Of a DNA stretch of 64,000 bases, positions 15,580 to 24,852 are shown piece after piece; the first letter of the stretch is position 1, and each line of letters opens with the position of its first letter. The notes under the pieces were generated by a model. The model saw only the letters and a program-made list of their open reading frames with translations, made no database searches and was not told the DNA's origin. The DNA lies in the NCBI GenBank assembly GCA_018883365.1, contig VEQF01000003.1:1-64000 (forward strand), given 5' to 3'. A program made the translations under genes and the position numbers. Source of the DNA: Candidatus Nanopelagicaceae bacterium. Lineage in GTDB: Bacteria; Actinomycetota; Actinomycetes; Nanopelagicales; Nanopelagicaceae.

Positions 15580-16340
15580 TGTCCGGACATTCCAAATGGG
15601 CAACAATCAAACGCAAAAAGGCGTTGATTGACTCAAAACGTTCTCGTGCGTTTGCAAAGTACATCAAAGCGATTGAGGTTTCGGCTCGCAATGGTGGAGC
15701 TGACCCAGATGGAAACCCAACACTTTACGATGCAATTCAGAAAGCTAAGAAAAATTCAGTTCCGAGTGACAACATTGATCGTGCCTTAAAAAGAGCTTCT
15801 GGTCAGGATGAAAGTTCGTCAAATTGGGAAACCATCATGTACGAAGGTTATGGACCAGGCGGCGTAGCGCTCTTAGTTGAATGCTTATCCGACAACAGAA
15901 ATCGAGCAGCTTCAGAGGTGCGAGTAGCAATAACACGCAATGGCGGCACAATGGCTGATCCCGGATCAGTTTCATATTTGTTTAATCGCAAAGGTGTTGT
16001 AATCGTGAAAAAAACCCAAGGCCCGGTTCAGCTAACTGAAGATCAAATTTTGGAAGCGGTTTTGGAGGCTGGAGCAGAAGAGGTAAATGATTTAGGGGAT
16101 AACTTTGAAGTTGTCTCTGCAGCTACGGATATGGTTGCAGTGCGCACCGCTTTGCAAAATGCCGGCTTGGATTACGAATCCGCAGATGTTTCTTTTTTGC
16201 CAACCATGTCGATACCGGTCAATGCCGAGGATGCCAAAGTGTTGTTTGAACTTATCGATGCGATAGAAGAGTGCGATGATGTGCAAAATGTTTATGGCAA
16301 TTTCGATGTTTCCGAAGAGGTAATGGCGAGCCTTTCCTAG
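15579..16340 (+). CDS. YebC/PmpR family protein
   Basis: 253-residue member of the YebC/TACO1 family. Members have been described as DNA-binding regulators and, more recently, as factors helping ribosomes through difficult peptides. The N-terminus [21 protein letters not shown] is the family hallmark. The three-domain layout with [11 protein letters not shown] in the middle and a C-terminal ferredoxin-like domain is intact. It is coupled to pdxT upstream and precedes ruvC, its usual neighbour. Confidence 0.96.
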   Translation: MSGHSKWATIKRKKALIDSKRSRAFAKYIKAIEVSARNGGADPDGNPTLYDAIQKAKKNSVPSDNIDRALKRASGQDESSSNWETIMYEGYGPGGVALLVECLSDNRNRAASEVRVAITRNGGTMADPGSVSYLFNRKGVVIVKKTQGPVQLTEDQILEAVLEAGAEEVNDLGDNFEVVSAATDMVAVRTALQNAGLDYESADVSFLPTMSIPVNAEDAKVLFELIDAIEECDDVQNVYGNFDVSEEVMASLS

Positions 16341-16358
16341 GTTGCATTTCGAGGCGAT

Positions 16359-16364
16359 TAGGCT
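16359..16364 (+). promoter_or_regulatory. Predicted -10 box for ruvC (leaderless)
   Basis: TAGGCT, then TCTGAA, then GTG at 16371: six-base spacing and no Shine-Dalgarno. Confidence 0.55.
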
Positions 16365-16370
16365 TCTGAA

Positions 16371-16913
16371 GTGCGAGTTTTAGGTGTGGATCCGGGTTTA
16401 ACGCGCTGCGGTATAGGCATCGTTGAATCTGTTGGACATCGCGAATTGAAGATGGTTGATTGCGGTGTGATCCGAACTGATGTGGACGCATCTTTGGAGT
16501 TACGACTTTTGGAATTGAATAATGAACTCGAACTTTGGATAAGCAAGTTTCAACCCGATGTAATTGCAATCGAACGGGTGTTTTCGCAATTAAATGTACG
16601 GACCGCAATGGCTACCGGACAGGCTGCCGGCGTAGCACTGGTGTTGGCTGCGAAGTCAGGTCTGCCAATTGCGCTACATACTCCGAGTGAGGTTAAAGCT
16701 GCGGTATCAGGCTCTGGTCGCGCGGACAAGAAACAGGTAGCCCTAATGGTTACAAAAATTCTTGGATTAGCAAGTGCGCCAAAACCAGTGGACACAACTG
16801 ACGCATTAGCACTTGCCATCTGTCATCATTGGCGGGGAAATAGTTCAAAGCGAATCGCGTCGGCAGCAGCAAAGGAGCGTCAACGCTTGAAAGTGTTGAA
16901 GAAAAACTCATGA
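16371..16913 (+). CDS. ruvC: Holliday junction resolvase RuvC
   Basis: Endonuclease that cuts Holliday junctions in the RuvABC complex. The four acidic metal ligands can be followed: Asp in VDPGLTRCG, Glu in AIERVF, and the Asp pair in DTTDALALAICHH. At 180 residues it is complete. Starts with GTG and overlaps ruvA by four bases. Confidence 0.97.
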   Translation: MRVLGVDPGLTRCGIGIVESVGHRELKMVDCGVIRTDVDASLELRLLELNNELELWISKFQPDVIAIERVFSQLNVRTAMATGQAAGVALVLAAKSGLPIALHTPSEVKAAVSGSGRADKKQVALMVTKILGLASAPKPVDTTDALALAICHHWRGNSSKRIASAAAKERQRLKVLKKNS

Positions 16914-17503
16914 TTGCACAGTTGCGTGGCTCAGTTTTAGAGGTTCGACTCAACTTGATAACTCTGGATGTAAACGGAGTGGGTTATGAAGTAATTGTTG
17001 CGCCAGATCTGGCTGCCAACTCAAGAATGGGAGAGTCAATCTCTCTTCATACTTCTTTGGTTGTTAGGGAAGACTCTTGGACCTTGTATGGATTTGAATC
17101 AAATGAGTCCAAAACACTTTTTGAGCAATTGCAATCAGTCACGGGAATTGGTCCAAAGGTAGCGAGCGCATTGCTTTCGGTTTATGGTCCTAATGATTTG
17201 AGAGCGGCAATTGCGAATCAAGACAATGCAGCGCTGGAAAAAGTTCCAGGAATAGGTAAAAAGGTAGCTTCCCGGATTATCTTGGAGCTCAAAGATAAAT
17301 TTGGTGGAAGTTATAAATCAAAATCATCTCTGTCAGGTCCATGGCGCAGCCAAGTTCTAGGCGCGTTAACTGGTCTTGGCTATTCAGCTAAAGAAGCGGA
17401 GTTAGCTCTAGATTCTGCGGTTGAAAGCTATGGAAAAGTGCCTAATGAGAGCGATTTGCCGGAAATCTTGAAGCTGGCATTAGCCCAATCAAGAAAAGCT
17501 TAG
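16910..17503 (+). CDS. ruvA: Holliday junction branch migration protein RuvA
   Basis: DNA-binding subunit of the RuvAB branch-migration motor. It has an N-terminal OB-fold (MIAQLRGSVLEV onward), two helix-hairpin-helix motifs (VTGIGPKVASALLS and VPGIGKKVASRII) and a C-terminal domain that contacts RuvB (LTGLGYSAKEAELAL). 197 residues; its ATG overlaps the ruvC stop codon. Confidence 0.97.
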   Translation: MIAQLRGSVLEVRLNLITLDVNGVGYEVIVAPDLAANSRMGESISLHTSLVVREDSWTLYGFESNESKTLFEQLQSVTGIGPKVASALLSVYGPNDLRAAIANQDNAALEKVPGIGKKVASRIILELKDKFGGSYKSKSSLSGPWRSQVLGALTGLGYSAKEAELALDSAVESYGKVPNESDLPEILKLALAQSRKA

Positions 17504-17511
17504 GTAAGTAG

Positions 17512-18540
17512 ATGAGCGACGAAATAATGAACGCAGGCATGTCGCCGGAGGAGATCACCGCTGAACAGGCGTTGAGGCCTAACTCATTAACTGAATTTGT
17601 CGGACAGCAAAGAGTGAAGGACCAGGTAGATCTTTTATTGCGCGCTGCTCGAGAGCGCGGAACTCCATCGGATCACATATTGCTTTCTGGACCTCCGGGA
17701 CTTGGCAAAACAACTTTAGCGATGATTGTTGCAAGTGAAATGAACGCACCAATAAGAGTGACCAGCGGACCTGCGATTACACACGCCGGGGATCTGGCAT
17801 CGATTCTTTCATCACTTGTCGAGGGTGAAATTTTGTTTCTTGATGAAATTCATCGAATGGCAAGACCAGCAGAAGAAATGTTGTACATGGCGATGGAGGA
17901 TTTTCGGGTTGATGTTGTGGTTGGAAAAGGGCCTGGTGCCACCGCGATTCCGTTAAGTCTTCCTCATTTCACTTTGGTTGGTGCAACTACGCGTGCCGGA
18001 TTATTGCCAGCACCATTGCGTGACAGATTCGGGTTCACAGCCCATCTGGATTTCTATGATGAAGTAGATATAGCGCAAATTGTTTTACGAAGTGCGGCAC
18101 TTCTGGACGTAGAAATAGACAAAGCTGCGATTTCGGAACTCGGAAAAAGATCAAGGGGTACCCCAAGAATTGCCAATCGACTTTTGCGCCGAGTAAGAGA
18201 TTATGCGCAGGTTCATGGACAGGGAAGAGTTGATTTGGCTGTAACGAAATCAGCGCTTGATATGTATGAAGTCGATGAGATTGGGTTGGATCGGCTCGAT
18301 AAATCAATTTTGCGTGCTTTGGTGGATCAATTCGGTGGGGGACCTGTAGGTCTGAACACTCTGGCCATGGCAGTGGGCGAGGAACGAGAAACTGTGGAGT
18401 CAATGGCTGAGCCCTTCTTGGTTCGGGCTGGATTCATAGTGAGATCACCCCGGGGTAGGTCGGCGACCGCGGCGGCCTGGCGACATTTAGGCAAGACACC
18501 ACCGGCTCAAAGCCTTGGGCTTTTCGACAGTCTCGAATAA
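17512..18540 (+). CDS. ruvB: Holliday junction helicase RuvB
   Basis: AAA+ motor for branch migration. Walker [10 protein letters not shown], Walker B FLDEIHRM, sensor 1 in [20 protein letters not shown], and a C-terminal winged-helix domain ending in [13 protein letters not shown]. 342 residues. Eight bases separate it from ruvA. The next gene is secD; no yajC reading frame lies between them. Confidence 0.98.
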   Translation: MSDEIMNAGMSPEEITAEQALRPNSLTEFVGQQRVKDQVDLLLRAARERGTPSDHILLSGPPGLGKTTLAMIVASEMNAPIRVTSGPAITHAGDLASILSSLVEGEILFLDEIHRMARPAEEMLYMAMEDFRVDVVVGKGPGATAIPLSLPHFTLVGATTRAGLLPAPLRDRFGFTAHLDFYDEVDIAQIVLRSAALLDVEIDKAAISELGKRSRGTPRIANRLLRRVRDYAQVHGQGRVDLAVTKSALDMYEVDEIGLDRLDKSILRALVDQFGGGPVGLNTLAMAVGEERETVESMAEPFLVRAGFIVRSPRGRSATAAAWRHLGKTPPAQSLGLFDSLE

Positions 18541-18546
18541 CGGCCC

Positions 18547-18552
18547 TAGACT
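18547..18552 (+). promoter_or_regulatory. Predicted -10 box for secDF
   Basis: TAGACT eight bases before the ATG of secD at 18561. The spacing is slightly longer than the usual six here, giving no leader or a one- to two-base leader. Confidence 0.45.
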
Positions 18553-18560
18553 CTCGCCTC

Positions 18561-20093
18561 ATGTCTTACGCAAATAATCAACGTAACTCGGGTGAAGTAA
18601 AAAAGGCGCGCCCTGCTCGCACCTTGACCGTGACCTTACTTATTACCGCAATCTTTTATGGTGTAGCGATTGTTATTGGCGCTACCTCGATCAACCTTGG
18701 CTTAGATCTAAGGGGCGGAACAAGTGTCACTCTGCAACCGAGATTAGAGGCTGGGCAAGAGGGCCAAGTTACTCCTGAGTCAATTGACCAAGCTGTAGCG
18801 ATTATTCGCCAACGCGTTAACTCACTTGGCGTTGTTGAGGCTGAAGTAACCGCGGAAGGAACTGGTACAAATCGTCAGATTGTTATCTCTGTTCCTGGAG
18901 AAACCGGTCGTCGCATTGTCGATCTTGTTGGACAAACCGCGGAGTTAAGATTTAGACAGGTTCTAGTTGAGGCCGGTGCGGTGCCGACTAGTGAAGATGA
19001 TTCATTGTTACAAGGGTCTGCATTAACGTCAGATCAGATCGCTGCATTTAAAGCATTAGATTGTTCAAAACCAGAGTCATTGGCTGGCAGAAACGGTGAT
19101 GATGCTAATTCGCCTCTAGTAACTTGCGATCGCGAAGGCGGTGCTAGATATGTTTTGGCTCCGGCGCAGGTCATTGGTAGTGACATAAAAGGTGCAACCG
19201 CAGCCATCGACCAACAATCTGCAAGCGGTTGGTTTGTCTCTCTAGATTTCACCGGAGATGGAACCAAGAAGTTTGGAACTCTCACACAAAATGTGGTCAA
19301 CCTTCCCGCTCCACAAAATCAGGTGGCGATTGTGCTTGATGGAGTTGTTGTTTCAGCGCCACGAATCAATGAAGCAATTCTTGGCGGCAGTGCACAAATC
19401 ACCGGCAGCTTCTCACAACTTGAAGCCCAAGATTTGGCCAATGTATTGAAATATGGATCTCTGCCACTTGCCTTCGATCGCGGAGAGGTGCAACAAGTTT
19501 CTCCAACTCTTGGAAATGATCAATTAGTAGGCGGTCTGCTTGCTGGTGGACTTGGACTTTTGTTAGTTGTTTTGTACTCACTCTTCTATTACAAGGCTCT
19601 AGGTTCAGTAGTGATCGGATCCCTAGCTCTAGCCGCAGCCCACGTGTTCTTGCTGCTGTTCTTGCTCGGGGAGTGGGTTGGTTTTACCTTAACTTTGGCT
19701 GGAATCGCGGGAACAATCGTGGCGATTGGTGTCACGGCTGACTCCTTCATTGTTTATTTTGAACGTATAAGAGATGAAATGCGCGAAGGAAAGCCTTTCC
19801 GTGTCGCCGCAGAGACTGGTTGGCAAAGAGCGCGCCGCACAATCATTGTGGCGGACTTGGTATCGGTTATCTCTGCAGTTGTTCTCTATATCGTTTCTGT
19901 CGGAAGCGTGCGTGGATTCGCATTTACTCTTGGTTTAACCACAGTTATCGATTTGATAATCATCTTCTTCTTTACCAAGCCGATGGTCTCCTTGCTAGCG
20001 AAGTCGAAGTACTTCCAGTCTGGAGCTAAATGGTCTGGACTTTCTCCACGAAGCGTCGGCTTAGTTACAGCGGTTGAAGGAAAGGTGGCATAG
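18561..20093 (+). CDS. secD: Protein translocase subunit SecD
   Basis: Membrane subunit of the SecDF complex that helps pull preproteins through SecYEG using the proton gradient. It has an N-terminal transmembrane helix (about residues 25-45) followed by the LGLDLRGGTSVTL motif, a large extracytoplasmic region, then five C-terminal helices with GVTADSFIVYFERIRDE. 510 residues, in the normal range. secF starts 2 bp later. Its usual partner YajC is not encoded upstream. Confidence 0.97.
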   Translation: MSYANNQRNSGEVKKARPARTLTVTLLITAIFYGVAIVIGATSINLGLDLRGGTSVTLQPRLEAGQEGQVTPESIDQAVAIIRQRVNSLGVVEAEVTAEGTGTNRQIVISVPGETGRRIVDLVGQTAELRFRQVLVEAGAVPTSEDDSLLQGSALTSDQIAAFKALDCSKPESLAGRNGDDANSPLVTCDREGGARYVLAPAQVIGSDIKGATAAIDQQSASGWFVSLDFTGDGTKKFGTLTQNVVNLPAPQNQVAIVLDGVVVSAPRINEAILGGSAQITGSFSQLEAQDLANVLKYGSLPLAFDRGEVQQVSPTLGNDQLVGGLLAGGLGLLLVVLYSLFYYKALGSVVIGSLALAAAHVFLLLFLLGEWVGFTLTLAGIAGTIVAIGVTADSFIVYFERIRDEMREGKPFRVAAETGWQRARRTIIVADLVSVISAVVLYIVSVGSVRGFAFTLGLTTVIDLIIIFFFTKPMVSLLAKSKYFQSGAKWSGLSPRSVGLVTAVEGKVA

Positions 20094-20095
20094 CC

Positions 20096-21115
20096 ATGAA
20101 ATATTCAGGTTTAGGTGGACGTCTATATCGTGGTGAAACTTCATTAAACATTATTGAAGCTCGCAGAAAATGGTATGCGCTCTCTGCGGTGTTCATTATT
20201 ATTTCTATGTTCTCGCTGGGAATCCAGGGGCTAAAGCTTGGAATCGAATTCAAGGGTGGCTCTTCATTTATTGTTACAACCACATCAGGAACAGTTGAAG
20301 AAGCCAGACAAACTGTTGCCGAGGCGGGATATCAAGGAAACACAATCGTTCAAACTATTGGAAATGACAAGATAAGAATTCAGACCGGAGTTCTCGAAAC
20401 CGCGCAATCCAATGCCATCCAAGATGCTTTGGCGGCAAAATTTGGCGTAACCGTTGAGTCAATTGATACCCAAAACGTCGGTCCTTCATGGGGAGAAGAG
20501 ATTTCCAAGAAGGCTTTGCAAGGTTTGTTGGCCTTCTTGATTTGTATCATGATTTACCTAGCGCTCACCTTTGAACCAAAAATGGCGATCGCAGCTATCG
20601 TCGCGGTGATTCACGATGTGTTCATCACAATCGGAATTTATGCTTTGGTTGGTTTTGAAGTAACACCTTCAACCGTTATTGGTTTCTTAACGATTTTGGG
20701 CTACTCGCTTTATGACACTGTGGTTGTTTTCGACAAGGTCCGGGAAAACACTCGGGCAATTACCAGCACTGGTAAAGCAACTTACGCTGAGGCCACAAAC
20801 CTGGCGGTAAATCAGACCATCATTCGCTCGCTCAATACCTCGCTTATTGCATTGTTGCCGGTTGCGGCAATTCTCTTTGTTGGCGCAGGCCTATTGGGCG
20901 CGGGAACTCTTAAAGATCTTGCCCTTTCATTGTTTATTGGTCTCATTGCTGGTACTTACTCATCAATCTTCATCGCCGCACCAATCCTTGCTGCGTTGCG
21001 GGAAAGAGAACCGGCGATTAAAGCTCATAATCAAAGAGTCCTAGCTCGTAAAGGTGGCGCAGCACCTGCGGTAGCTGCTAATCCCGTGGCACGCAAAAAG
21101 AAGCGACGTAAATAA
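20096..21115 (+). CDS. secF: Protein translocase subunit SecF
   Basis: Partner of SecD. First transmembrane helix near residues 30-47, then LGIEFKGGSSFIV (the SecF version of the GG motif), a short extracytoplasmic loop, and a five-helix bundle containing LGYSLYDTVVVFDKVREN. The C-terminus is basic (ARKKKRRK), cytoplasmic and ribosome-tail-like. 339 residues. The apt gene often found between secF and relA is absent. Confidence 0.97.
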   Translation: MKYSGLGGRLYRGETSLNIIEARRKWYALSAVFIIISMFSLGIQGLKLGIEFKGGSSFIVTTTSGTVEEARQTVAEAGYQGNTIVQTIGNDKIRIQTGVLETAQSNAIQDALAAKFGVTVESIDTQNVGPSWGEEISKKALQGLLAFLICIMIYLALTFEPKMAIAAIVAVIHDVFITIGIYALVGFEVTPSTVIGFLTILGYSLYDTVVVFDKVRENTRAITSTGKATYAEATNLAVNQTIIRSLNTSLIALLPVAAILFVGAGLLGAGTLKDLALSLFIGLIAGTYSSIFIAAPILAALREREPAIKAHNQRVLARKGGAAPAVAANPVARKKKRRK

Positions 21116-21123
21116 GCTTCAAG

Positions 21124-21129
21124 TAGCCT
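21124..21129 (+). promoter_or_regulatory. Predicted -10 box for relA (leaderless)
   Basis: TAGCCT, then AGGGGC, then GTG at 21136. The spacer is G-rich but touches the start codon, so it is unlikely to act as a Shine-Dalgarno. Confidence 0.55.
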
Positions 21130-21135
21130 AGGGGC

Positions 21136-23310
21136 GTGAGCACCTTAATCGCACCAGTAATTCAACGATTGCGTGATGCGAATAAACAGCTCGACACTGA
21201 AATAGTTGCCCGCGCATTTGCGACCGCTGATGCGGCTCATGAAGGTCAACTGCGCAAAAGCGGCGATCCCTACATTACCCATCCAGTGGCGGTGGCGGAG
21301 ATTTTGGTTGAGTTTGGCTTGGATCCCGCGACAATCGCAGCAGCATTACTTCACGATACAGTGGAAGACACTTCATACTCGGCCGAAAAATTAAGAGCCG
21401 ATTTTGGTGATGAAGTGGCCAATCTCGTTGAGGGAGTCACAAAACTAGATCGACTAACTTATGGTCCAACCGCTGAGGCTGAAACAGTTCGAAAAATGGT
21501 GGTGGCAATGGCGAAAGATATTCGTGTCCTAGTCATAAAACTTGCCGACCGACTTCACAACGCACGAACCTGGCAATTTGTTTCACCTGAATCAGCCGCC
21601 CGCAAAGCCCGCGAAACCTTGGATATTTATGCCCCGTTGGCGCATCGATTGGGTATGAATGCGGTCAAATGGGAGTTGGAGGACCTTTCATTCAAACATC
21701 TTGAACCAAAGAAATATGATGAAATCGAAAGATTAGTTATTGAGCGAAATCCTTCAAGAGAGAAACTAACCAACGAGGTTATTTCTGTCGTCGAGGAAGA
21801 TTTAAAGACAGAGGGAATTTCAGCTCTAGTTTCGGGTCGCCAAAAACATCTTTACAGCGTCTATCAAAAGATGGTGGTCCGCGGCCGTGAGTTCAATGAT
21901 ATTTACGACTTAGTTGGAATTCGTGTTTTGGTTAATGATGTTCGAGATTGTTACGCAGTGCTTGGTTCAATTCATGCGCGCTGGAATCCAGTCCCAGGTA
22001 GGTTTAAAGATTACATCGCGATGCCGAAGTTCAATCTGTATCAGTCACTGCACACGACGGTGATTGGCCCAAATGGCAAAGCGGTTGAGATTCAGATCAG
22101 AACTCATGACATGCATCGTCGCGCCGAATACGGAATTGCAGCGCACTGGAAATACAAATCGGGGTCAGGTGCTCGATCCTCTGAGTCGCCTGACATGTTA
22201 TGGCTTAAGCAACTCCACGAGTGGCAGCAAGAAACCTCAGATGTAACTGAGTTCCTGGATGCATTGCGTTTTGATTTGAGAACGCCGGAAGTCTTCGTAT
22301 TTACGCCGAAGGGAAGCGTGATTGCTCTTCCTGCGGGATCTACACCAGTTGATTTTGCATATGCGGTGCATACAGAAGTGGGCAATCGTTGTGTTGGTGC
22401 AAAGGTGAATGGCAAATTAGTTTCGCTTGAAGCACCGCTTTCTAATGGCGATGTAATCGAGGTTGTCACAAACAAAGGCGAACATGCTTCGCCATCCCGT
22501 GATTGGTTGAACTTTGTTAAGTCTCCGCGTGCAAGATCTAAGATCAAAGCCTGGTTTACCAAAGAACGCAGAGAAGAAGCGATAGATGCTGGCAAAGAGT
22601 CAATTGCCCGCCAGATGAGAAAAGCGGGTTTGCCAATCCAAAAGATTTTAGCGGGGCAGACACTGCTGCAACTTGCTCATGATTTGAATTACCCAGATAT
22701 TGACGCGCTCTATGCCGCCGTAGGGGATGGGCACATTTCAGCCGGGCATGTGATTGAAAAATTAGAAAGTTTTATGGGGCTTGAGGAAACTCATGAAACG
22801 CCGGTAGTAGCCAGTCTCATAAATAGTGGAGTAAACGCCCGAGCTTCAAGAAGAAGCGCAAATGGCGTGCAGGTCGAAGGTGTAGATGATGTTTTAGTGA
22901 AATTGGCTCGTTGTTGCACGCCAGTGCCTGGTGATGCGATAACTGGTTTTATAACTAGAGGCAATGGAGTTTCTATCCATAGAACAGACTGCATCAATGT
23001 TGCGGATCTAAAGTTTCATCAAGGTGATCGCATAGTTAAAGTGAAATGGGATTTAACGGCGAAATCAGTGTTCCTAGTAAATATTCAGATTGAAGCTCTT
23101 GATAGATCGCGATTGTTATCTGACATAACTAGGACACTTTCAGATCAACAGGTCAATATTTTGCATGCTGCAGTGAACACAACCAAAGATCAGGTAGCTT
23201 TTTCACGCTTCACTTTTGAAATGGCAGATGCAACCCATCTAGATTCCGTACTAGCAGCGGTTCGCAAAATCGAAGGTGTTTACGACGTATACCGAATCAC
23301 AAACAACTAG
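21136..23310 (+). CDS. relA: Bifunctional (p)ppGpp synthetase/hydrolase Rel
   Basis: Stringent-response enzyme that makes and degrades (p)ppGpp. It has an HD hydrolase domain with LLHDTVEDT, a synthetase domain starting near SGRQKHLYSVYQKM and including FKDYIAMPKFNLYQSLHTTV, a TGS domain (VFVFTPKGSVIALPAGSTPVDFAY), a Cys-rich zinc/helical region (LARCCTPVPGD) and a C-terminal ACT domain. With 724 residues and both catalytic sites apparently intact, it should be a bifunctional Rel. It is convergent with the DUF349 gene, 15 bp away. Confidence 0.97.
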   Translation: MSTLIAPVIQRLRDANKQLDTEIVARAFATADAAHEGQLRKSGDPYITHPVAVAEILVEFGLDPATIAAALLHDTVEDTSYSAEKLRADFGDEVANLVEGVTKLDRLTYGPTAEAETVRKMVVAMAKDIRVLVIKLADRLHNARTWQFVSPESAARKARETLDIYAPLAHRLGMNAVKWELEDLSFKHLEPKKYDEIERLVIERNPSREKLTNEVISVVEEDLKTEGISALVSGRQKHLYSVYQKMVVRGREFNDIYDLVGIRVLVNDVRDCYAVLGSIHARWNPVPGRFKDYIAMPKFNLYQSLHTTVIGPNGKAVEIQIRTHDMHRRAEYGIAAHWKYKSGSGARSSESPDMLWLKQLHEWQQETSDVTEFLDALRFDLRTPEVFVFTPKGSVIALPAGSTPVDFAYAVHTEVGNRCVGAKVNGKLVSLEAPLSNGDVIEVVTNKGEHASPSRDWLNFVKSPRARSKIKAWFTKERREEAIDAGKESIARQMRKAGLPIQKILAGQTLLQLAHDLNYPDIDALYAAVGDGHISAGHVIEKLESFMGLEETHETPVVASLINSGVNARASRRSANGVQVEGVDDVLVKLARCCTPVPGDAITGFITRGNGVSIHRTDCINVADLKFHQGDRIVKVKWDLTAKSVFLVNIQIEALDRSRLLSDITRTLSDQQVNILHAAVNTTKDQVAFSRFTFEMADATHLDSVLAAVRKIEGVYDVYRITNN

Positions 23311-23325
23311 ATTTAGTAAGAATCT
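23309..23325. terminator. Weak hairpin between convergent relA and DUF349 gene
   Basis: AGATT-TAGTAAG-AATCT forms a five-base-pair stem spanning the 15-bp gap, with further ACAAC/GTTGT complementarity outside it. There is no long U-tract on either strand. It could act as a weak bidirectional terminator; support is slight. Confidence 0.25.
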
Positions 23326-24636
23326 TTAAGCTGTTGTGAAATCCGCTAAGCCCTTTTGAGCTTCACTTAACCACATGCGACGCGCGGCAGCCGCTTCGCG
23401 ATGTTCCGCAGCCTTCTTGGCATCTCCAGATGCTTCTGCACGAGCAGCTTTTGCCTCGTAATCTGTAACTGCGGCCATTAGTTGGTTAACAACATCATTT
23501 GCTCGAGCTCGTGCACCAGGGTCGCTACGACGCCACTGCTCTTGCTCCGCCTCTTTGATTGTCATTTCAACGATATCAACTCGCTTGTCTAGTGAACCGC
23601 GCTTCTTGCGATCCACCATTCCAACCTTTGAAAGCTTATTGCGCAGGTCTCGGAACTTACGACGAGTTTCATCAAGGTTAACGATCGGCAGCAAAGCTTC
23701 AATTTCGGTGACAATTGCTTCACGTTTTTCGAGATTTGCGGCCATTGATTCGCCGCGCTTTTCTAGATCCGCGTTCTTTGCAGCAAAGAAGTTGTCTTGT
23801 GCGGTTTTGAAGCGATTCCATAATTTTGCGTCATCATTCTTTTTGCCGCGGCCAGTGGCCTTCCATTCATCCATTAGCGCCTTATATCGGCGTGCGGTCG
23901 CAACCCAATCAGTTGATGAAGCAAGTGATTCAGCTTCTGCAACAATGCGTTCTTTGGTGCTCTTAACCTGAGTTTGCTGTTGAGTTAAGGATGCAAAGTG
24001 AGTGCGGCGACGCTTATCAAATTTGTTGCGAGCACTTGAAAATCTCTTCCATAGCTCTCCATCAGTTTTCTTATCTAGGCGAGGAGCTTTTTTCCATTCA
24101 TCAAGCAATACCTTTAATCTCTCGCCAGTAGTCTTCCAACTTGTGGAGTCAACCAAAGATTCGGCCTCTGCAACCAAAGCTTCCTTTGCGGCGATACTTG
24201 CGGCGCGTTGCGCTGCCTTTGCCTCTGCTGCTGCGGCCTTCTTAGCCTCATAAGCGGGACGATGTTCATCAATAAGTGGAGGAATTTGCTCTAACGAGCT
24301 GCGCAAAGCTTCAAGATTTCCAACCCCGTTTAAATGTTCAACTTGATTGCGAAGTTTGCGAACCGCTTCATGTGCATCTTCTGGAACCATTGCACCGCTG
24401 ATGATGCGAGCTGCTAGAAGGGCAACCTCTGAGGCGACGATCTCAAACTTTCGAACGAAATATGCCAAAGCTTCTTCGGCGGTCTTGCCGGGGTATGAAC
24501 CTACGACCTTTTCGCCATCGCCAGTTCGAACATAAACAGTTCCACTCTCATCCACTCGACCGAACTTTGCAGGATCTCCAATAAGTGCTGCAGCTGCAGA
24601 GTTGGGAAGTGTTGCTTGATTATCGAGTGATTCCAT
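23326..24636 (-). CDS. DUF349 repeat protein
   Basis: 436-residue, Lys/Ala/Glu-rich, mainly helical protein. It contains at least three tandem DUF349-type repeats: blocks of the form AESLxxSTxWxxTxxRxKxLxDEWKxxxR followed by LWxRFxxAxxxFxxxR. No catalytic motif or membrane segment. The family is widespread in Actinobacteria; its function is not established to my knowledge. Starts at ATG 24636 with a possible AGCAGG Shine-Dalgarno, so unlike many neighbours it should have a leader transcript. The leader contains an inverted repeat at 24663-24685. Confidence 0.9.
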   Translation of the reverse strand: MESLDNQATLPNSAAAALIGDPAKFGRVDESGTVYVRTGDGEKVVGSYPGKTAEEALAYFVRKFEIVASEVALLAARIISGAMVPEDAHEAVRKLRNQVEHLNGVGNLEALRSSLEQIPPLIDEHRPAYEAKKAAAAEAKAAQRAASIAAKEALVAEAESLVDSTSWKTTGERLKVLLDEWKKAPRLDKKTDGELWKRFSSARNKFDKRRRTHFASLTQQQTQVKSTKERIVAEAESLASSTDWVATARRYKALMDEWKATGRGKKNDDAKLWNRFKTAQDNFFAAKNADLEKRGESMAANLEKREAIVTEIEALLPIVNLDETRRKFRDLRNKLSKVGMVDRKKRGSLDKRVDIVEMTIKEAEQEQWRRSDPGARARANDVVNQLMAAVTDYEAKAARAEASGDAKKAAEHREAAAARRMWLSEAQKGLADFTTA

Positions 24637-24852
24637 GATGGCCTGCTTTCTCGAACGTTGCGCGTTGTCATATTGCCTGACAGCGTTGTGGGTTCAGCGA
24701 TTGGTAAGGGGCTACACGTTACCCCGAGCGGGCTAGCTCTGTAAAAGGCTGCCCTCTATCAATTGCTCGGGCCCGCGGCTCATTTGCGAAAAATTGAGCT
24801 GATTAGGCCATTTGAACCGGGCAAAAAGTTGCTCGATTGGGAGAATCGGCTC
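24637..24852. other. Structured intergenic region between divergent DUF349 and MBL genes
   Basis: 216 bp with no convincing reading frame. It holds an 8-bp inverted repeat (CGTTGTCA/TGACAGCG, 24663-24670 and 24678-24685, one G-U pair), then a nested structure: outer arms CCCGAGC (24723-24729) and GCTCGGG (24765-24771) enclose an inner GGGC-T-AGC / GCT-GCCC stem (24730-24754) with loop TCTGTAAAAG. There is no poly-U after it. It may be an mRNA leader, a small RNA or protein-binding sites. Confidence 0.5.

Noticed and set aside
22104-22595. 163-codon minus-strand frame inside relA
   Set aside because: It lies wholly antisense to conserved TGS/synthetase coding sequence, and no start signal or family motif is present.
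23555-24253. Two plus-strand frames (138 and 83 codons) antisense to the DUF349 gene
   Set aside because: They are Ser/Arg/Ala-rich shadows produced by codon bias of the Lys/Ala/Glu-rich repeat protein.
24763-24852. 30-residue N-terminal extension of the MBL hydrolase
   Set aside because: The extension crosses the inverted repeat, and the conserved fold begins at MSLLVDRVV, which also has a -10-like box six bases upstream.
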